Shown: positions 9,055 through 18,707, counted from the first letter of the stretch. The stretch is 62,390 bases of DNA from Pseudophaeobacter leonis (GCF_002087335.1 NZ_MWVJ01000047.1:1-62390); one strand, 5' to 3'. Notes: generated by a model from the sequence alone, not told the origin. Translations and numbers: made by a program.

Positions 9055-10286
9055 ATGAGACTGCAAGATCTTGAGATCATCGTCACCGCCCCGCCCGCGC
9101 CGGGCTGGGGTGGGCGGTATTGGATCCTGGTCAAAGTGACCACCGACACTGGCATCACGGGCTGGGGCGAATGCTACGCGTCAACCATCGGCCCCGAGGC
9201 CATGAAGCCGGTGATTGAGGATGTTTTTGCCCGCCACATGGCAGGCGAGAACCCCGAAAACATCGAGATGATGTTCCGCCGGGTCTATTCCTCGGGCTTT
9301 ACCCAGCGCCCCGACCTCACCGTCATGGGTGCCTTTTCGGGGCTAGAGATCGCCTGCTGGGACATCCTTGGCAAAGACCGCGACCGGCCAGTGCATGCCC
9401 TGATCGGTGGCCGGCTGAATGACCGCATTCGCGCCTACACCTATCTCTACCCGCTGCCGCATCACGACATAAATGAGTTCGGGACCTCCCCGGAGCTGGC
9501 CGCGGAATCCGCCGTCGAGATGGTGCGCCAGGGCTATACGGCGGTGAAATTCGACCCGGCCGGGCCCTATACTTTGCGCGGGGGCCATATGCCCGCGATG
9601 CAAGATATCTCGCTCTCGGTCGATTTCTGCAAAGCAATTCGCGGCGACATTGGCGACAAGGCGGATCTTTTGTTTGCACCCATGGCCAGTTTACAACCGG
9701 CGGCGCCATTCGCCTGGGCCAAGCGCTGGAACCCTATGCGCCGCTCTGGTTCGAAGAACCCACGCCCCCCGACAATATCGAGGACATGGCCCGGGTGGCC
9801 CGCAACGTCCGTATCCCGGTGGCCACCGGCGAGCGCCTGACCACCAAGGCTGAGTTTGCCGCCGTGTTGCGCAGTGGCGCTGCAGAAATCCTGCAGCCCG
9901 CTTTGGGACGCGCCGGTGGTATCTGGGAGATGAAAAAGGTCGCAGCCCTCGCCGAAGTGTTCAACGCGCAGCTGGCGCCGCATCTTTATGCCGGGCCGGT
10001 GGAATGGGCCGCCAATATCCAGCTGGCGACCTCAATTCCCAATATCCTGATGGCAGAATGCATCGAGACCCCGTTCCATGACGCGCTGATCAAAGGCAGC
10101 CTCAAGGTCGAGGCGGGCTTTATCACGCCCCCCGAGACCCCCGGTCTTGGGATCACGGTCGATGAAGCTCTTGCCAGGGCGCATCCTTTTACGGGCTCTG
10201 ATCTGCACCTGAACATGCGCGAAGCCCCCTGTGACTATCAAAACGGCAATAATTTCGCCGGAGGGGCGCCGCCGCTCGAAGGCTGA
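9055..10286 (+). pseudogene. Mandelate racemase/muconate lactonizing enzyme family protein, one frameshift
   Basis: Enolase-superfamily member, probably a sugar-acid dehydratase or related Mg-dependent enzyme. Capping domain: YWILVKVTTDTGITGWGE and FSGLEIACWDILGKD. Barrel: GYTAVKFDPAGP (K-x-D position) and, after the frameshift, PLWFEEPTPPDN (metal Glu), VATGERLTT (metal Glu) and NAQLAPHLYAGPVEW (His region). One base is missing at about 9675; the true reading there would be LLFGTHGQFTTGGAIRLGQA. Joined length about 410 aa, usual for the family. I chose ATG 9055, preceded by GAGG, rather than the codons before it. The substrate cannot be assigned. Confidence 0.82.
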
Positions 10287-10323
10287 TCTCTTGGTCGCAA
10301 CAGGCGAACAGGTGCAACAAGCG

Positions 10324-10354
10324 GACAAGGGGGGGCTCACAACAAGGGGGGCTG
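10324..10354. repeat. Two tandem copies of a 16-bp G-rich unit
   Basis: GACAAGG(G)nGCTCAC is followed directly by AACAAGG(G)nGCTGTC, differing at few positions and by one G in the G-run. It lies about 38 bases after the stop of the enolase-superfamily gene. Confidence 0.55.
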
Positions 10355-10413
10355 TCTTACCTTACGAAAATAGGGCAATATAGCGGTATCAATCACCGCA
10401 GGATGTTGGACAC

Positions 10414-10818
10414 GTGACCCTCCAGACCCCCGAACCCCTCGACGAGACGCCCACTGCCCCAGAGACAGCTGTGGGCGACGCAGGCACGCAGCCGGAAGCC
10501 CCAGTGAATATGGCAGAGCGCGCCGCCGAGGCCGCCGCTTTTCTCAAGACTCTGGCCCATGAAGGCCGCCTGATGATTCTGTGCCATTTGGGCACGGGAG
10601 AAAAATCAGTCGGCGCGCTGGAGGCTTTGCTGGACATGCGTCAGGCTGCTGTCAGCCAGATGCTGGCGCGTTTGCGCGACGAAGGCCTGGTGCAGACCCG
10701 TCGCGACGGCAAGACCATTTACTATTCTCTCAAGAACCCCAATACCGAAGAAATCATTGCCCTGCTGTACCGCCAGTTCTGCAGCCCGGACGAAGCAGGC
10801 CCGACTAAACAGGCCTGA
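10414..10818 (+). CDS. ArsR-family winged-helix transcriptional regulator
   Basis: 134 aa from GTG 10414, or about 102 aa from ATG 10510, which is nearer the usual family length. The first 32 residues are acidic, Pro-rich and low in complexity, and neither start has a convincing ribosome-binding site. The winged helix is clear: AAFLKTLAHEGRLMILCHL (helices 1-2), SVGALEALLDMRQAAVSQML (recognition helix) and VQTRRDGKTIYYSL (wing). It lacks the ELCVC metal site of ArsR/SmtB and looks more like the BigR/SoxR type, which senses sulfur or redox state. Target unknown. The stop codon lies inside a 14-bp tandem repeat. Confidence 0.82.
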   Translation: MTLQTPEPLDETPTAPETAVGDAGTQPEAPVNMAERAAEAAAFLKTLAHEGRLMILCHLGTGEKSVGALEALLDMRQAAVSQMLARLRDEGLVQTRRDGKTIYYSLKNPNTEEIIALLYRQFCSPDEAGPTKQA

Positions 10819-10840
10819 CTAAACAGGCCTGACTACACAG
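10803..10840 (+). repeat. 14-bp tandem repeat spanning the ArsR-gene stop codon
   Basis: GACTAAACAGGCCT occurs exactly at 10803-10816 and 10817-10830, with a third degenerate copy (GACTACACAG) at 10831-10840. The gene's stop TGA (10816-10818) is part of the unit, so each exact copy ends in the same TGA context. It fills much of the gap to the convergent ABC-like gene. Confidence 0.88.
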
Positions 10841-10867
10841 CTGCCTGTGCAGCAAACTGCACACTGA

Positions 10868-13800
10868 TCAGTTTGCAACATAGCCCGCAACCACCTGCAG
10901 CAGCTTGAAGGCCGTATTGGCGTCGTTCTCCACCACGGCAAGGAATTCCTCTTCCCCGATCCGCAGACAGGACAGCTCGGTCTCGGCCACCATGCTGAGC
11001 GCGCGGGGCTCTCTTCGGATCAGACCCAGCTCTCCAACCAGATGGCCGGGGCCGACCGAGGTGATCTTGCGGTCCTCTTTACCCGGTTGCGGCAGGAACA
11101 GACCCGCCTCACCTGAAATGATCATGTAGACACCATCGCTGGCCGCATCGTCCTTCAGGAACACCACATCCCCCGCCTCGGCACTGTACCAGCGCGCCCC
11201 AAAGGCCAAAAGCCGCAGCTGTCGCCGGTTCAGGCCCGAGAACAATTCAGTCTGATCAAGTGCGCGCAATTTGCGCGCCAGATCCTGGCTGGCAGCGCTG
11301 TCCTCGACGATTTCCTGATGTGGCACATCACTGACCAGCCGCCCCTGACGCATCTCGTAAAAGACATCAAAAACATCCGCCCGCTCAAAGCCGGAATCGA
11401 GATACACTAGCGTTGTTTCGGGCAAAAGCCGCCGCAGGTTTTTGTGCACTGCGATTCTGGTGTCGAGATCATAGCTGGTCAGGGCCGCATCCAGCAGCAG
11501 GATATCCGGGCGCTTGATCGTCGCGCGCGCAAAGGCCAGAGGTTCGGCATAGCTGGCCGGCAGCCCCTGCCCGCCCAGTGCAATGGGCAGATCAAAGATC
11601 AGCTCCACAACCATATCGCGGGCGCCGTTTTCAACCAGCACATCTGAAATAAGCCGTCGCAGCTCATCCCCACGGGCGCCGGAACTGTCGGAGATCTTGC
11701 CGAAAAGCGCGTTTTCCAAAACCGTCAGACCCGGCGCGAATTGACCCTCATCAAGGCGCACGAAAATATCCGAGAGCGTCTCCATCAGCTCATCCGCGTG
11801 GCTTTTGCGGAAGGCGAGGATACGTGCTTTCATATCGTCCGTGAAGGCCGGGCCGATCTGGTCTGCCGAGATGCTGAAGGGCACGATCATCAGCTGTGCC
11901 AGCTCATGCCGTTCCAGCGCCACCGCCCCCTTGGCACGGGTCTTGTCGACCAAAGCCGAGGCGCGCTCATAGGCTTTGGTATCAAGGCCCAGTTTACGAA
12001 ACAGCGGGTGATCCGTGCCGTCCAGGCCAAAGATCTGGCGCAGAATATCCACCACGTCCCGGGTCAGGCTGACCAGATCGTCGTCCAGTTTCAGCTCGCG
12101 CAGCCGGTCAAGGAACTCCACGTGCCGCTGCAGCGCTTCCTCGGTTATCGGCTCACTCAGCGTGGCATAGAGCAGGTTTTCGGCTACCGGCAGCGCCGGA
12201 TTATAGACATCCGGTGCCAGCCCGTGCACCTGCCCGGCCAGACCGGCTTCGGCCACGGCGGCGCGCACTTTGGGACGCATATCGACCAGACACTGGGCCA
12301 AACGCGGGTGCCCCAGAGGATCAAATTTTTGTTCCATCCCACGGCGGAACAAGGCGCTGTCGGTGCCAATGCCCGCCAGCAGCTGCACCCACCAGTCGCG
12401 CAACTCATGCTCACTGGCAAAGCCCGCCAGTTCCGGATTCAGCCATGGCGCATCAAAGGGATCGGCGCTGTTGCCGGCCAATTGCGCCGCCTGAAATTGC
12501 TTTTGATCCAGGGCAGTGCCCCTGGGCCGGTGCAGCATCGGCATCATGACATTCTCGCCAAACGAGCCCTGAAACAGCACAGGCCGCGAGGTTACATGCC
12601 CTATGCGCAACGCCAGAACGGCCTGATGCAGCTCGCGCATATCCCGCCCCGAAACCGTCACCTGGCCTGTGGCGGGCAGCACCTCGCGGGTCCGGAGCGC
12701 TGCCAGGCCACCCCGATCTTCCTCTGAGGGCGCCGCAATGCCCATGACCTTTCCGGCCGGAAGGGTGGCATTCAGCTCTTCCAGCACCAGATTGCCATCG
12801 GCATCGCGCACATTGACACCGTCAAGAACCACATCGCCATTGAGACGCGGAATGTCTCCCGGCTCGCCCGACATCAACTCTTCGCGGACCATGCCAGGTG
12901 GTGCGAACCGTTCAAGGATCACATCCCAGCGCAGCGACATATCCTGTGTCTGGTTGTAATAGGCCAAAAGCTCTTTCCAGGGCGAGGCCAGATCTTTATA
13001 GGCCGCCAGAGCCGCCACCAGAGCGCCAAGCGAGACATCGCCCTGCAGCACAAGGTAGCCGCCAACGGCATAAAAGAAAAACGGTGTCAGATTGGTGATG
13101 AAGTTATTGAGGAACTTCATGAAGAATTTTTTCTGATAGATCTCAAAGCGGATGTCATAGAGCCGCCCCAGCCGATCCGTAATGGCGGCCATCCGGTAGC
13201 GCCAGCCGCCATTGATACGCAGGGTTGCAGCCCCGGCGGCACTCTCGCCGATCTCTGAAGCCAGTGCCCGCACCTCGTGGATACGGGTCTTGTTCAGCAG
13301 GTTGATCTGGCGTTGCAGCATTGGAATGAGCCAGCCCTGCAACGGGATCAGGGCCACAGCCGCCAGCCCAAACCAGGGGCTTTGGGTAAACAGGAAGAAC
13401 AGAATCGTCAGCATCTGGCCGGCCTGCAGCACCGGCTGGCTGACCGCATCGCCCATCAGGCCGCCCATCGGCTCGCTCTCGGAGGTGATCATCGAGACCA
13501 GCTCGCCCTGGCTGACGCGTTCAAAATAGGGCTGGGGAAAGCGCAGCACCCGGGTGATCAACTTGTAGCGGAACCGCCGCAGCATGCGCTCGGCCAGCAC
13601 CCCCTTCATGGTGTTGATGCGCATCTTCAACAGCCCATGGACCAGCACCGAAATCAGAAAACCGGCACAGAGAATCCACAGATAATCAAGCTTCTCAAAG
13701 CTATAGCCCAGGATTTCGATCCGGTCGCTCGCCGCGCCAATCGCATCGTTGATGATCCGTTTTGGCAGCTCCAGCGTCAGATACAATAGCGGGAAAAGAC

Positions 13801-13903
13801 AGGTCGTGACCGCCAGCAGGAGCACTTGGTCGCGTTTGGAATATTTCCAGATGAAGCGGAACAGGGACGTTTCTATGGGACAGCTCCGGTTTGGCTGCAG
13901 CAA
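10868..13903 (-). CDS. ABC-exporter-like membrane protein with degenerate ATPase and C-terminal cNMP-binding domain
   Basis: 1011 aa. Residues about 20-330 form a type-1 exporter transmembrane domain (KRIINDAIG, then ERMLRRFRYKLITRVLRFP). Residues about 357-845 correspond to a nucleotide-binding domain, but the Walker A position reads GIAAPSEEDRGG (no GK[ST]), the signature region is LGGQGLPASYAEPLAFARA, and Walker B is DILLLDAALTSYD, with Ala for the catalytic Glu. About 300 extra residues lie between Walker A and signature. Residues about 885-1005 are a cyclic-nucleotide-binding fold (LFSGLNRRQL, VGELGLIRREPRALS). ATP hydrolysis looks impaired. Start: TTG 13903, or ATA 13876 (perhaps a miscalled ATG), which has GGAG seven bases upstream. 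Confidence 0.8.
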   Translation of the reverse strand: MLQPNRSCPIETSLFRFIWKYSKRDQVLLLAVTTCLFPLLYLTLELPKRIINDAIGAASDRIEILGYSFEKLDYLWILCAGFLISVLVHGLLKMRINTMKGVLAERMLRRFRYKLITRVLRFPQPYFERVSQGELVSMITSESEPMGGLMGDAVSQPVLQAGQMLTILFFLFTQSPWFGLAAVALIPLQGWLIPMLQRQINLLNKTRIHEVRALASEIGESAAGAATLRINGGWRYRMAAITDRLGRLYDIRFEIYQKKFFMKFLNNFITNLTPFFFYAVGGYLVLQGDVSLGALVAALAAYKDLASPWKELLAYYNQTQDMSLRWDVILERFAPPGMVREELMSGEPGDIPRLNGDVVLDGVNVRDADGNLVLEELNATLPAGKVMGIAAPSEEDRGGLAALRTREVLPATGQVTVSGRDMRELHQAVLALRIGHVTSRPVLFQGSFGENVMMPMLHRPRGTALDQKQFQAAQLAGNSADPFDAPWLNPELAGFASEHELRDWWVQLLAGIGTDSALFRRGMEQKFDPLGHPRLAQCLVDMRPKVRAAVAEAGLAGQVHGLAPDVYNPALPVAENLLYATLSEPITEEALQRHVEFLDRLRELKLDDDLVSLTRDVVDILRQIFGLDGTDHPLFRKLGLDTKAYERASALVDKTRAKGAVALERHELAQLMIVPFSISADQIGPAFTDDMKARILAFRKSHADELMETLSDIFVRLDEGQFAPGLTVLENALFGKISDSSGARGDELRRLISDVLVENGARDMVVELIFDLPIALGGQGLPASYAEPLAFARATIKRPDILLLDAALTSYDLDTRIAVHKNLRRLLPETTLVYLDSGFERADVFDVFYEMRQGRLVSDVPHQEIVEDSAASQDLARKLRALDQTELFSGLNRRQLRLLAFGARWYSAEAGDVVFLKDDAASDGVYMIISGEAGLFLPQPGKEDRKITSVGPGHLVGELGLIRREPRALSMVAETELSCLRIGEEEFLAVVENDANTAFKLLQVVAGYVAN

Positions 13904-14011
13904 AAATTATTCTCTATGCCTAACGCGGATTACCCCCGGCAGGCAATGGCAGACGGGCGACAGGCAGATAGCAGGCGGGCAAAGGTCTATAGCCAGACGG
14001 ATCCGTACAGG

Positions 14012-14027
14012 TGTGACCCAGGTCACT
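14012..14027. promoter_or_regulatory. CRP/FNR-type palindrome between divergent genes
   Basis: TGTGACCCAGGTCACT matches the CRP-type pattern TGTGA-N6-TCACA at nine of ten fixed positions and contains the perfect palindrome GTGACC-CA-GGTCAC (14013-14026). It lies in the roughly 215-base gap between the minus-strand ABC/cNMP gene and the plus-strand DUF3307 gene, so it could control either. Binding is inferred from pattern only. Confidence 0.45.
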
Positions 14028-14118
14028 GTCCCGTTACGGCACCTGTGCTACGCAGTATTTGCCAGTCACAAAAAAAGCCCTATGGTTTCAGAGCAGCAAA
14101 TTGTCACAGGGGAATGCT

Positions 14119-14511
14119 TTGCTAGGAATAGTCGGATCAGTACTGCTGTTGCTCTGCCTGTTGCAGATCAAACATCTTTTTGCTGATTTCTTTTTGCAAA
14201 CCCACAAGATGCTGTCCGGCCGCAATGTATATCTTCACTCCGGACGGGCGCAGCATGCCGGGGTCCATGCGCTTGGCTCGGTTGTCGCTTTTGTCATTAT
14301 GGGTGCACCCGTTGGCTTTATTCTGGCGATCTGCCTTGCGGAATGGGTGGTGCATTTCCACATCGACTACGGCAAGGCGCAGTATACCGAAAAGAGGCAC
14401 CTGAACCCGCAGCAAGCGGTTTTCTGGCGTGCCATGGGCACCGACCAGTGCCTGCATCAGCTCACCTATATTGCGATGACTGCGGTCTGGGTCAAATGCG
14501 CCATCGGCTAG
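14119..14511 (+). CDS. DUF3307 domain-containing membrane protein
   Basis: 130 aa from TTG 14119. I prefer this start because AGGGGAA lies just upstream (14108-14114) and because the protein then opens with the hydrophobic helix typical of this family (VLLLLCLLQIKHLFADFFLQ). The frame is also open from TTG 14059. Later: HALGSVVAFVIMGAPVGFIL (second helix), EWVVHFHIDYGK (conserved His and Asp) and DQCLHQLTYIAMTAVWV. DUF3307 proteins are small polytopic membrane proteins of unknown function, some of them encoded by phages. Nothing else phage-like is near. Convergent with the Lrp gene. Confidence 0.78.
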   Translation: MLGIVGSVLLLLCLLQIKHLFADFFLQTHKMLSGRNVYLHSGRAQHAGVHALGSVVAFVIMGAPVGFILAICLAEWVVHFHIDYGKAQYTEKRHLNPQQAVFWRAMGTDQCLHQLTYIAMTAVWVKCAIG

Positions 14512-14608
14512 CCCCGGCTGTCGCGATGTAGTCGCATATCTGCACGACGCATTTTACGGCCTATTAGGGCACCACGGGTCAGGCGAAGACTGGCTAGGCC
14601 ACCACTAT

Positions 14609-15070
14609 TTAAGCCACGACTGGGCGATCGCGCTTGATGGTGCGCAGCACGACATTGGTCTGGGCACTGGCAACCGCAGGCAGACGGAACAAAAACCCCT
14701 CCAGAAACCGGTTGTAGGCCTCCAGATCCGGAGCCAGCACGCGCAGGTGATAATCCGCCTGACCGGTGGTCGCATAGCACTCCTGCACCAGCGGGCTCAA
14801 CTCAACCGCGCGAATGAATTCGGCCAGTTTTTCCGGATCATGGCGCGTCAGATGCACATGCACGATGGCCTGAAACCCCAGCCCCATCGCCGGGGCGCTC
14901 ACCACCGCACCATAGCGCTCGATCACGCCGGTCTCTTCCAGCACCCGCACCCGACGCCACAGCGCCGAGGCGGACATGCCAACCGTCTCTGCCAGCTCCG
15001 CATTCGAGATGCGAGAATCTTCCTGCAACAGCCGCAAAATGTGTCGGTCCCGGTCGTCCAGTTGATGCAT
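14609..15070 (-). CDS. Lrp/AsnC-family transcriptional regulator
   Basis: 153 aa. N-terminal helix-turn-helix: LDDRDRHILRLLQEDSRIS and SASALWRRVRVLEETGVIE. C-terminal RAM ligand-binding domain: FQAIVHVHLTRHD, VQECYATTGQADYHLRVLAP and NVVLRTIKRD. Such proteins sense amino acids as multimers and commonly control a neighbouring amino-acid gene. Here the neighbour, reading away from it across 155 bases, is indolepyruvate ferredoxin oxidoreductase, which makes it the likely target. ATG 15070 is the first ATG; TTG 15088 would add six residues, and neither has a strong ribosome-binding site. Confidence 0.88.
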   Translation of the reverse strand: MHQLDDRDRHILRLLQEDSRISNAELAETVGMSASALWRRVRVLEETGVIERYGAVVSAPAMGLGFQAIVHVHLTRHDPEKLAEFIRAVELSPLVQECYATTGQADYHLRVLAPDLEAYNRFLEGFLFRLPAVASAQTNVVLRTIKRDRPVVA

Positions 15071-15101
15071 GTCGCGAAATTCATCCAATTTGGGGTTGCT
15101 T

Positions 15102-15120
15102 TTTGGCTAATATAACCAAA
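15102..15120. promoter_or_regulatory. AT-rich palindrome in the lrp-ior intergenic region
   Basis: TTTGG-CTAATATAA-CCAAA: perfect 5-bp arms around a 9-base AT-rich centre, about 30 bases upstream of the Lrp gene and 106 bases upstream of the ior start. The centre could also serve as a -10 element. It fits the general shape of an Lrp/AsnC operator. This is pattern-based inference. Confidence 0.4.
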
Positions 15121-15225
15121 TCATCTGCCAAAACCAGCAATTCAGACAGATCTTTTCGGCAAAGCCGGAATATCCTGCCACAAACAGGCAGGCCCGCGCC
15201 CACTTTCCGTAAGGACGACCCCAAA

Positions 15226-18200
15226 ATGACCAAGCTGAGCCACGATTTTCGCAGCTACAAACTTGAAGACCGCTACGCCATGGAGACGGGACGGGTGTTT
15301 CTCACCGGTACCCAGGCGCTGGCCCGGCTGATGCTGGATCAGGCCCGCCGTGACCGCACAGCCGGGCTCAACACTGCCGGGTTTGTCTCGGGCTACCGCG
15401 GCTCCCCCCTGGGCGCGGTGGATCTAGAATTCTGGCGCTCCCGCCAGCGCATGCAAGACAACGGCATAAAATTCATGCCCGCCGTCAACGAAGACCTTGG
15501 CGCCACCGCCGTTCTGGGCGCGCAGCAGGCCATTCTGGATCCCCATTGCGAGGTCGAGGGCGTCTTTTCCATGTGGTACGGCAAAGGCCCCGGCGTTGAC
15601 CGCTCGGGTGATGCGCTGAAACACGGCAATGCCTATGGCTCGTCCGCCAAGGGCGGCGTGCTGGTGGTGGCAGGCGATGACCACGGCTGCGTCAGCTTCT
15701 CCATGCCGCACCAGTCAGACGTCGCCTTTTGTCCTGGTTCATGCCGGTGCTGAACCCGGCAGATGTCTCAGAGTTCCTGACCTATGGCGAATACGGCTTT
15801 GCCCTGTCGCGCTATTCCGGCACCTGGGTTGGCTTCAAGGCGGTGTCGGAAACGGTTGAGAGCGCGCGCTCGATCAACCTGCAGCCGGACCGTGATTTCA
15901 GCTATCCAGAGCTGCCCGCCTATCCGGGCGGGCTGCACATCCGCCGCGCCGACCTGCCCTCTCCCGAGATCGAGACCCGCATTCGCGCCAAGATCAAAGC
16001 GGTGCGCGCCTTTGACGAGGCCAACCCGATTGACCGGCGCATCTATGACGTCGAGGCGGCCAAATTTGGCTTTGTTACCACGGGCAAGGGCCATCTCGAC
16101 CTGATGGAGGCCCTGCGGCTGCTGGGTCTGGACGAGGTCACCTGCCGCCGTCTGGGCATCGACATCTACAAGGTTGGCATGGTCTGGCCGCTGGCCCGTC
16201 CCGAGGCGCTGCGCTTTATGGGCGGCAAGGACGAAGTGCTGGTGGTTGAGGAAAAACGCGGCATCATTGAAAGCCAGCTCAAAGAATATTTCTACGACTG
16301 GCCCGGCACCAAGCCGAAAATGATGGTCGGCAAATACGACAGTGAGGGCGAGCCACTGATCCCCTGGACCGTAGAGCTGAGCCCCCTGATGCTGGTGCCG
16401 ATTGTGCCCGCGCGTCTGGACGGGTTTTTCCCTGCTGAATCCCTGCCCGCCAAGGCCGCCGCCCTGCTGGCCCAACCACCAAAGCTGATCAATGTGCCCG
16501 GCGCCAATCGCACCCCCTATTTCTGCTCGGGCTGCCCGCATAACACCTCGACCAAATTGCCCGAGGGCAGCGAGGCCAAGTCCGGCATCGGCTGCCATGT
16601 GATGGCCAGCTGGATGGACCGCAACACCTCTGGTTATGCGCAGATGGGCGGCGAAGGTGTCACCTGGACGGCGGCCTCGCAGTTCAACGGCGGCAAACAC
16701 GTCTTTCAGAACCTTGGTGAGGGCACCTGGTATCACTCGGGCTCGCTCGCCATCCGGCAGGCGGTGGCAGCACGGACTAATATTACCTACAAGATCCTCT
16801 ATAACGACGCCGTCGCCATGACCGGCGGCCAACCCGTGGATGGCCCCGTCCGCGTGACCGGCATTGCCCAGACCTGCCGCGCCGAGGGCGTAGAGCGCAT
16901 TGCGCTGGTCTCGGATGACATAGACAAGTTCAGCCGCGCCGACTTCCCTGTGGGCACCACCTTTCATGACCGTGCTGAGATGGATCTGGTCCAGCGTGAG
17001 CTGCGTGACATCAAAGGCGTGACCATCCTGATCTACGAGCAGACCTGCGCCACCGAGAAGCGCCGCCGTCGCAAGCGCGGCACGCTGGAAGATCCCAAGA
17101 AATTCGCCTTCATCAACGATCTGGTCTGCGAAGGCTGCGGCGACTGCTCGGTTGAGAGCAACTGTCTGAGCGTGGAACCAAAGGAGACCGTCTTTGGCCG
17201 CAAGCGCAAGATCAACCTCTCCAGCTGCAACAAGGACTTTTCCTGCCTGAACGGTTTTTGCCCCAGCTTTGTCACCATTGAGGGCGGCGCGCGGCGCAAA
17301 AAGCGGCCCGCCGGGCTGGATCGTGCGGCGCTGCTGGCGCAGCTGCCTGCCCCCGATCTGCCCAGCCTGGACAAACCCTTTGATCTGTTGGTCACAGGCG
17401 TCGGCGGTACTGGCGTTGTCACCGTGGGCGCGCTGATCACCATGGCGGCGCATCTTGAGGGCAAGGGGTCCAGCGTGCTGGACTTTACCGGGTTTGCGCA
17501 AAAATTCGGCACTGGTCTTAGTTACATTCGCCTGTCAAACGCGCCCGAACACCTGAACCAGGTGCGCATTGATCAGGCCGCCGCCGATGCGGTGATCGGC
17601 TGTGACGTGGTGGTGAGCTCAGCCCCCAAGGCCTCGGCGCATTATCGCGCCGGTACCAAGATAGTGCTGAACCGCGCCGAGATGCCCACCGGCGATCTGG
17701 TGCTGCGCCGCGATGCCGATCTGATGGCCGGTGTGCGCGAACAACAGATTGCCGCTGCCGTTGGCCCCGAAAACCTTGCGGGCTTTAACGCCAACGAAGC
17801 CGCCGAGGCCCTGCTGGGCGATGCGGTTCTGGCCAATGTCATGATGCTGGGGTTTGCCTGGCAAAAGGGGCTGGTACCGGTCAGCGGCATGGCTCTGGAT
17901 CAGGCGATTGAGCTCAACGGGGTTGCGATTGAGAAAAACCATCTTGCCCTGGTAATTGGCCGCGCCATGGCTGTTGACCCTGCCCTGGTGTCACAGTTTT
18001 ACACCGAGGCCGAGGAGACTGAGGAAACTCTGGAGCAGATGATCGAGCACCGCGCCGCCTTCCTTGCCGGCTATCAGGATGCGGATTACGCCCTTCGCTA
18101 CACCGAAACCCTGGGGAAATTCCGCAGCCTGCTGCCCGTTGACAGCTGCGACGCGCTGACCGTGGCGGCGGCAAAATCCCTGTTCAAACTGATGGCCTAC

Positions 18201-18647
18201 AAGGATGAGTTTGAGGTGGCCCGGCTGATGACCGGCGACCACTTCAAGGATCAGATTGATCAGGAGTTCGAAGGGGATTTTCGTGTCAATTATCATAGGG
18301 CCCCTCCCGTGTTGGCGCGCAAAAAGGATGCCCGCGGACGGCCCGTCAAAATGGCGTTCGGCCCCTGGCTGCGTCCGGCGCTTTCGCTGCTGACGCGCGG
18401 CAAACGCCTGCGCGGCAGTCGCTTCAACCCCTTTGGCTATCACGAAGAAGCCCGCCTGCACCGCAGCCTGCTGGCCTGGTTTGAGGCGGCGCTCACAACG
18501 GTTTCCACCCACTACAGCAGCGAAAAGCACAGCTCCTGCCTGCAGATCCTGAACGCACCGATGGAGATCCGCGGCTATGGCCCCGTACGACTGGACGCCG
18601 CCAAGAAACATCAAGCCAGCGCTGAACGCCTGCTCAAAACCCTCTGA
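15226..18647 (+). pseudogene. Indolepyruvate ferredoxin oxidoreductase, fused subunits, one frameshift
   Basis: About 1140 aa, the fused IorA-IorB form common in proteobacteria; oxidatively decarboxylates aryl-pyruvates to aryl-acyl-CoA with thiamine diphosphate and Fe-S clusters. Order: GYRGSPLGAVD and the alpha domain; GCPHNTSTKLPEG (ThDP domain); CEGCGDCSVESNC plus further Cys (cluster region); GVGGTGVVTVGALITMAAHL (gamma domain). At about 15729 one base is missing, between SMPHQSDVAF and LSWFMPVLNPADVSEF. ATG 15226 follows AAGGACG. In Phaeobacter, ior1 has been tied to phenylalanine breakdown and to supply of phenylacetyl-CoA; whether this gene is its orthologue is inference. Divergent Lrp regulator upstream. 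Confidence 0.9.
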
Positions 18648-18652
18648 CACAG

Positions 18653-18679
18653 AAAATGGCCCCGCATGGGGCCATTTTT
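18653..18679. terminator. Bidirectional rho-independent terminator between ior and tetR-type gene
   Basis: AAAATGGCCCC (18653-18663) pairs with GGGGCCATTTT (18668-18678) around the 4-base loop GCAT. The A and T tails serve both the ior gene on the plus strand and the convergent regulator gene on the minus strand. Confidence 0.9.
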
Positions 18680-18707
18680 ATCTGACTTTCGTCACAAGGC
18701 GCAGACG

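Noticed and set aside
14119..14511. Prophage remnant around the DUF3307 gene
   Set aside because: DUF3307 occurs in phages, but no integrase, structural or lysis gene lies nearby and neighbours are chromosomal.
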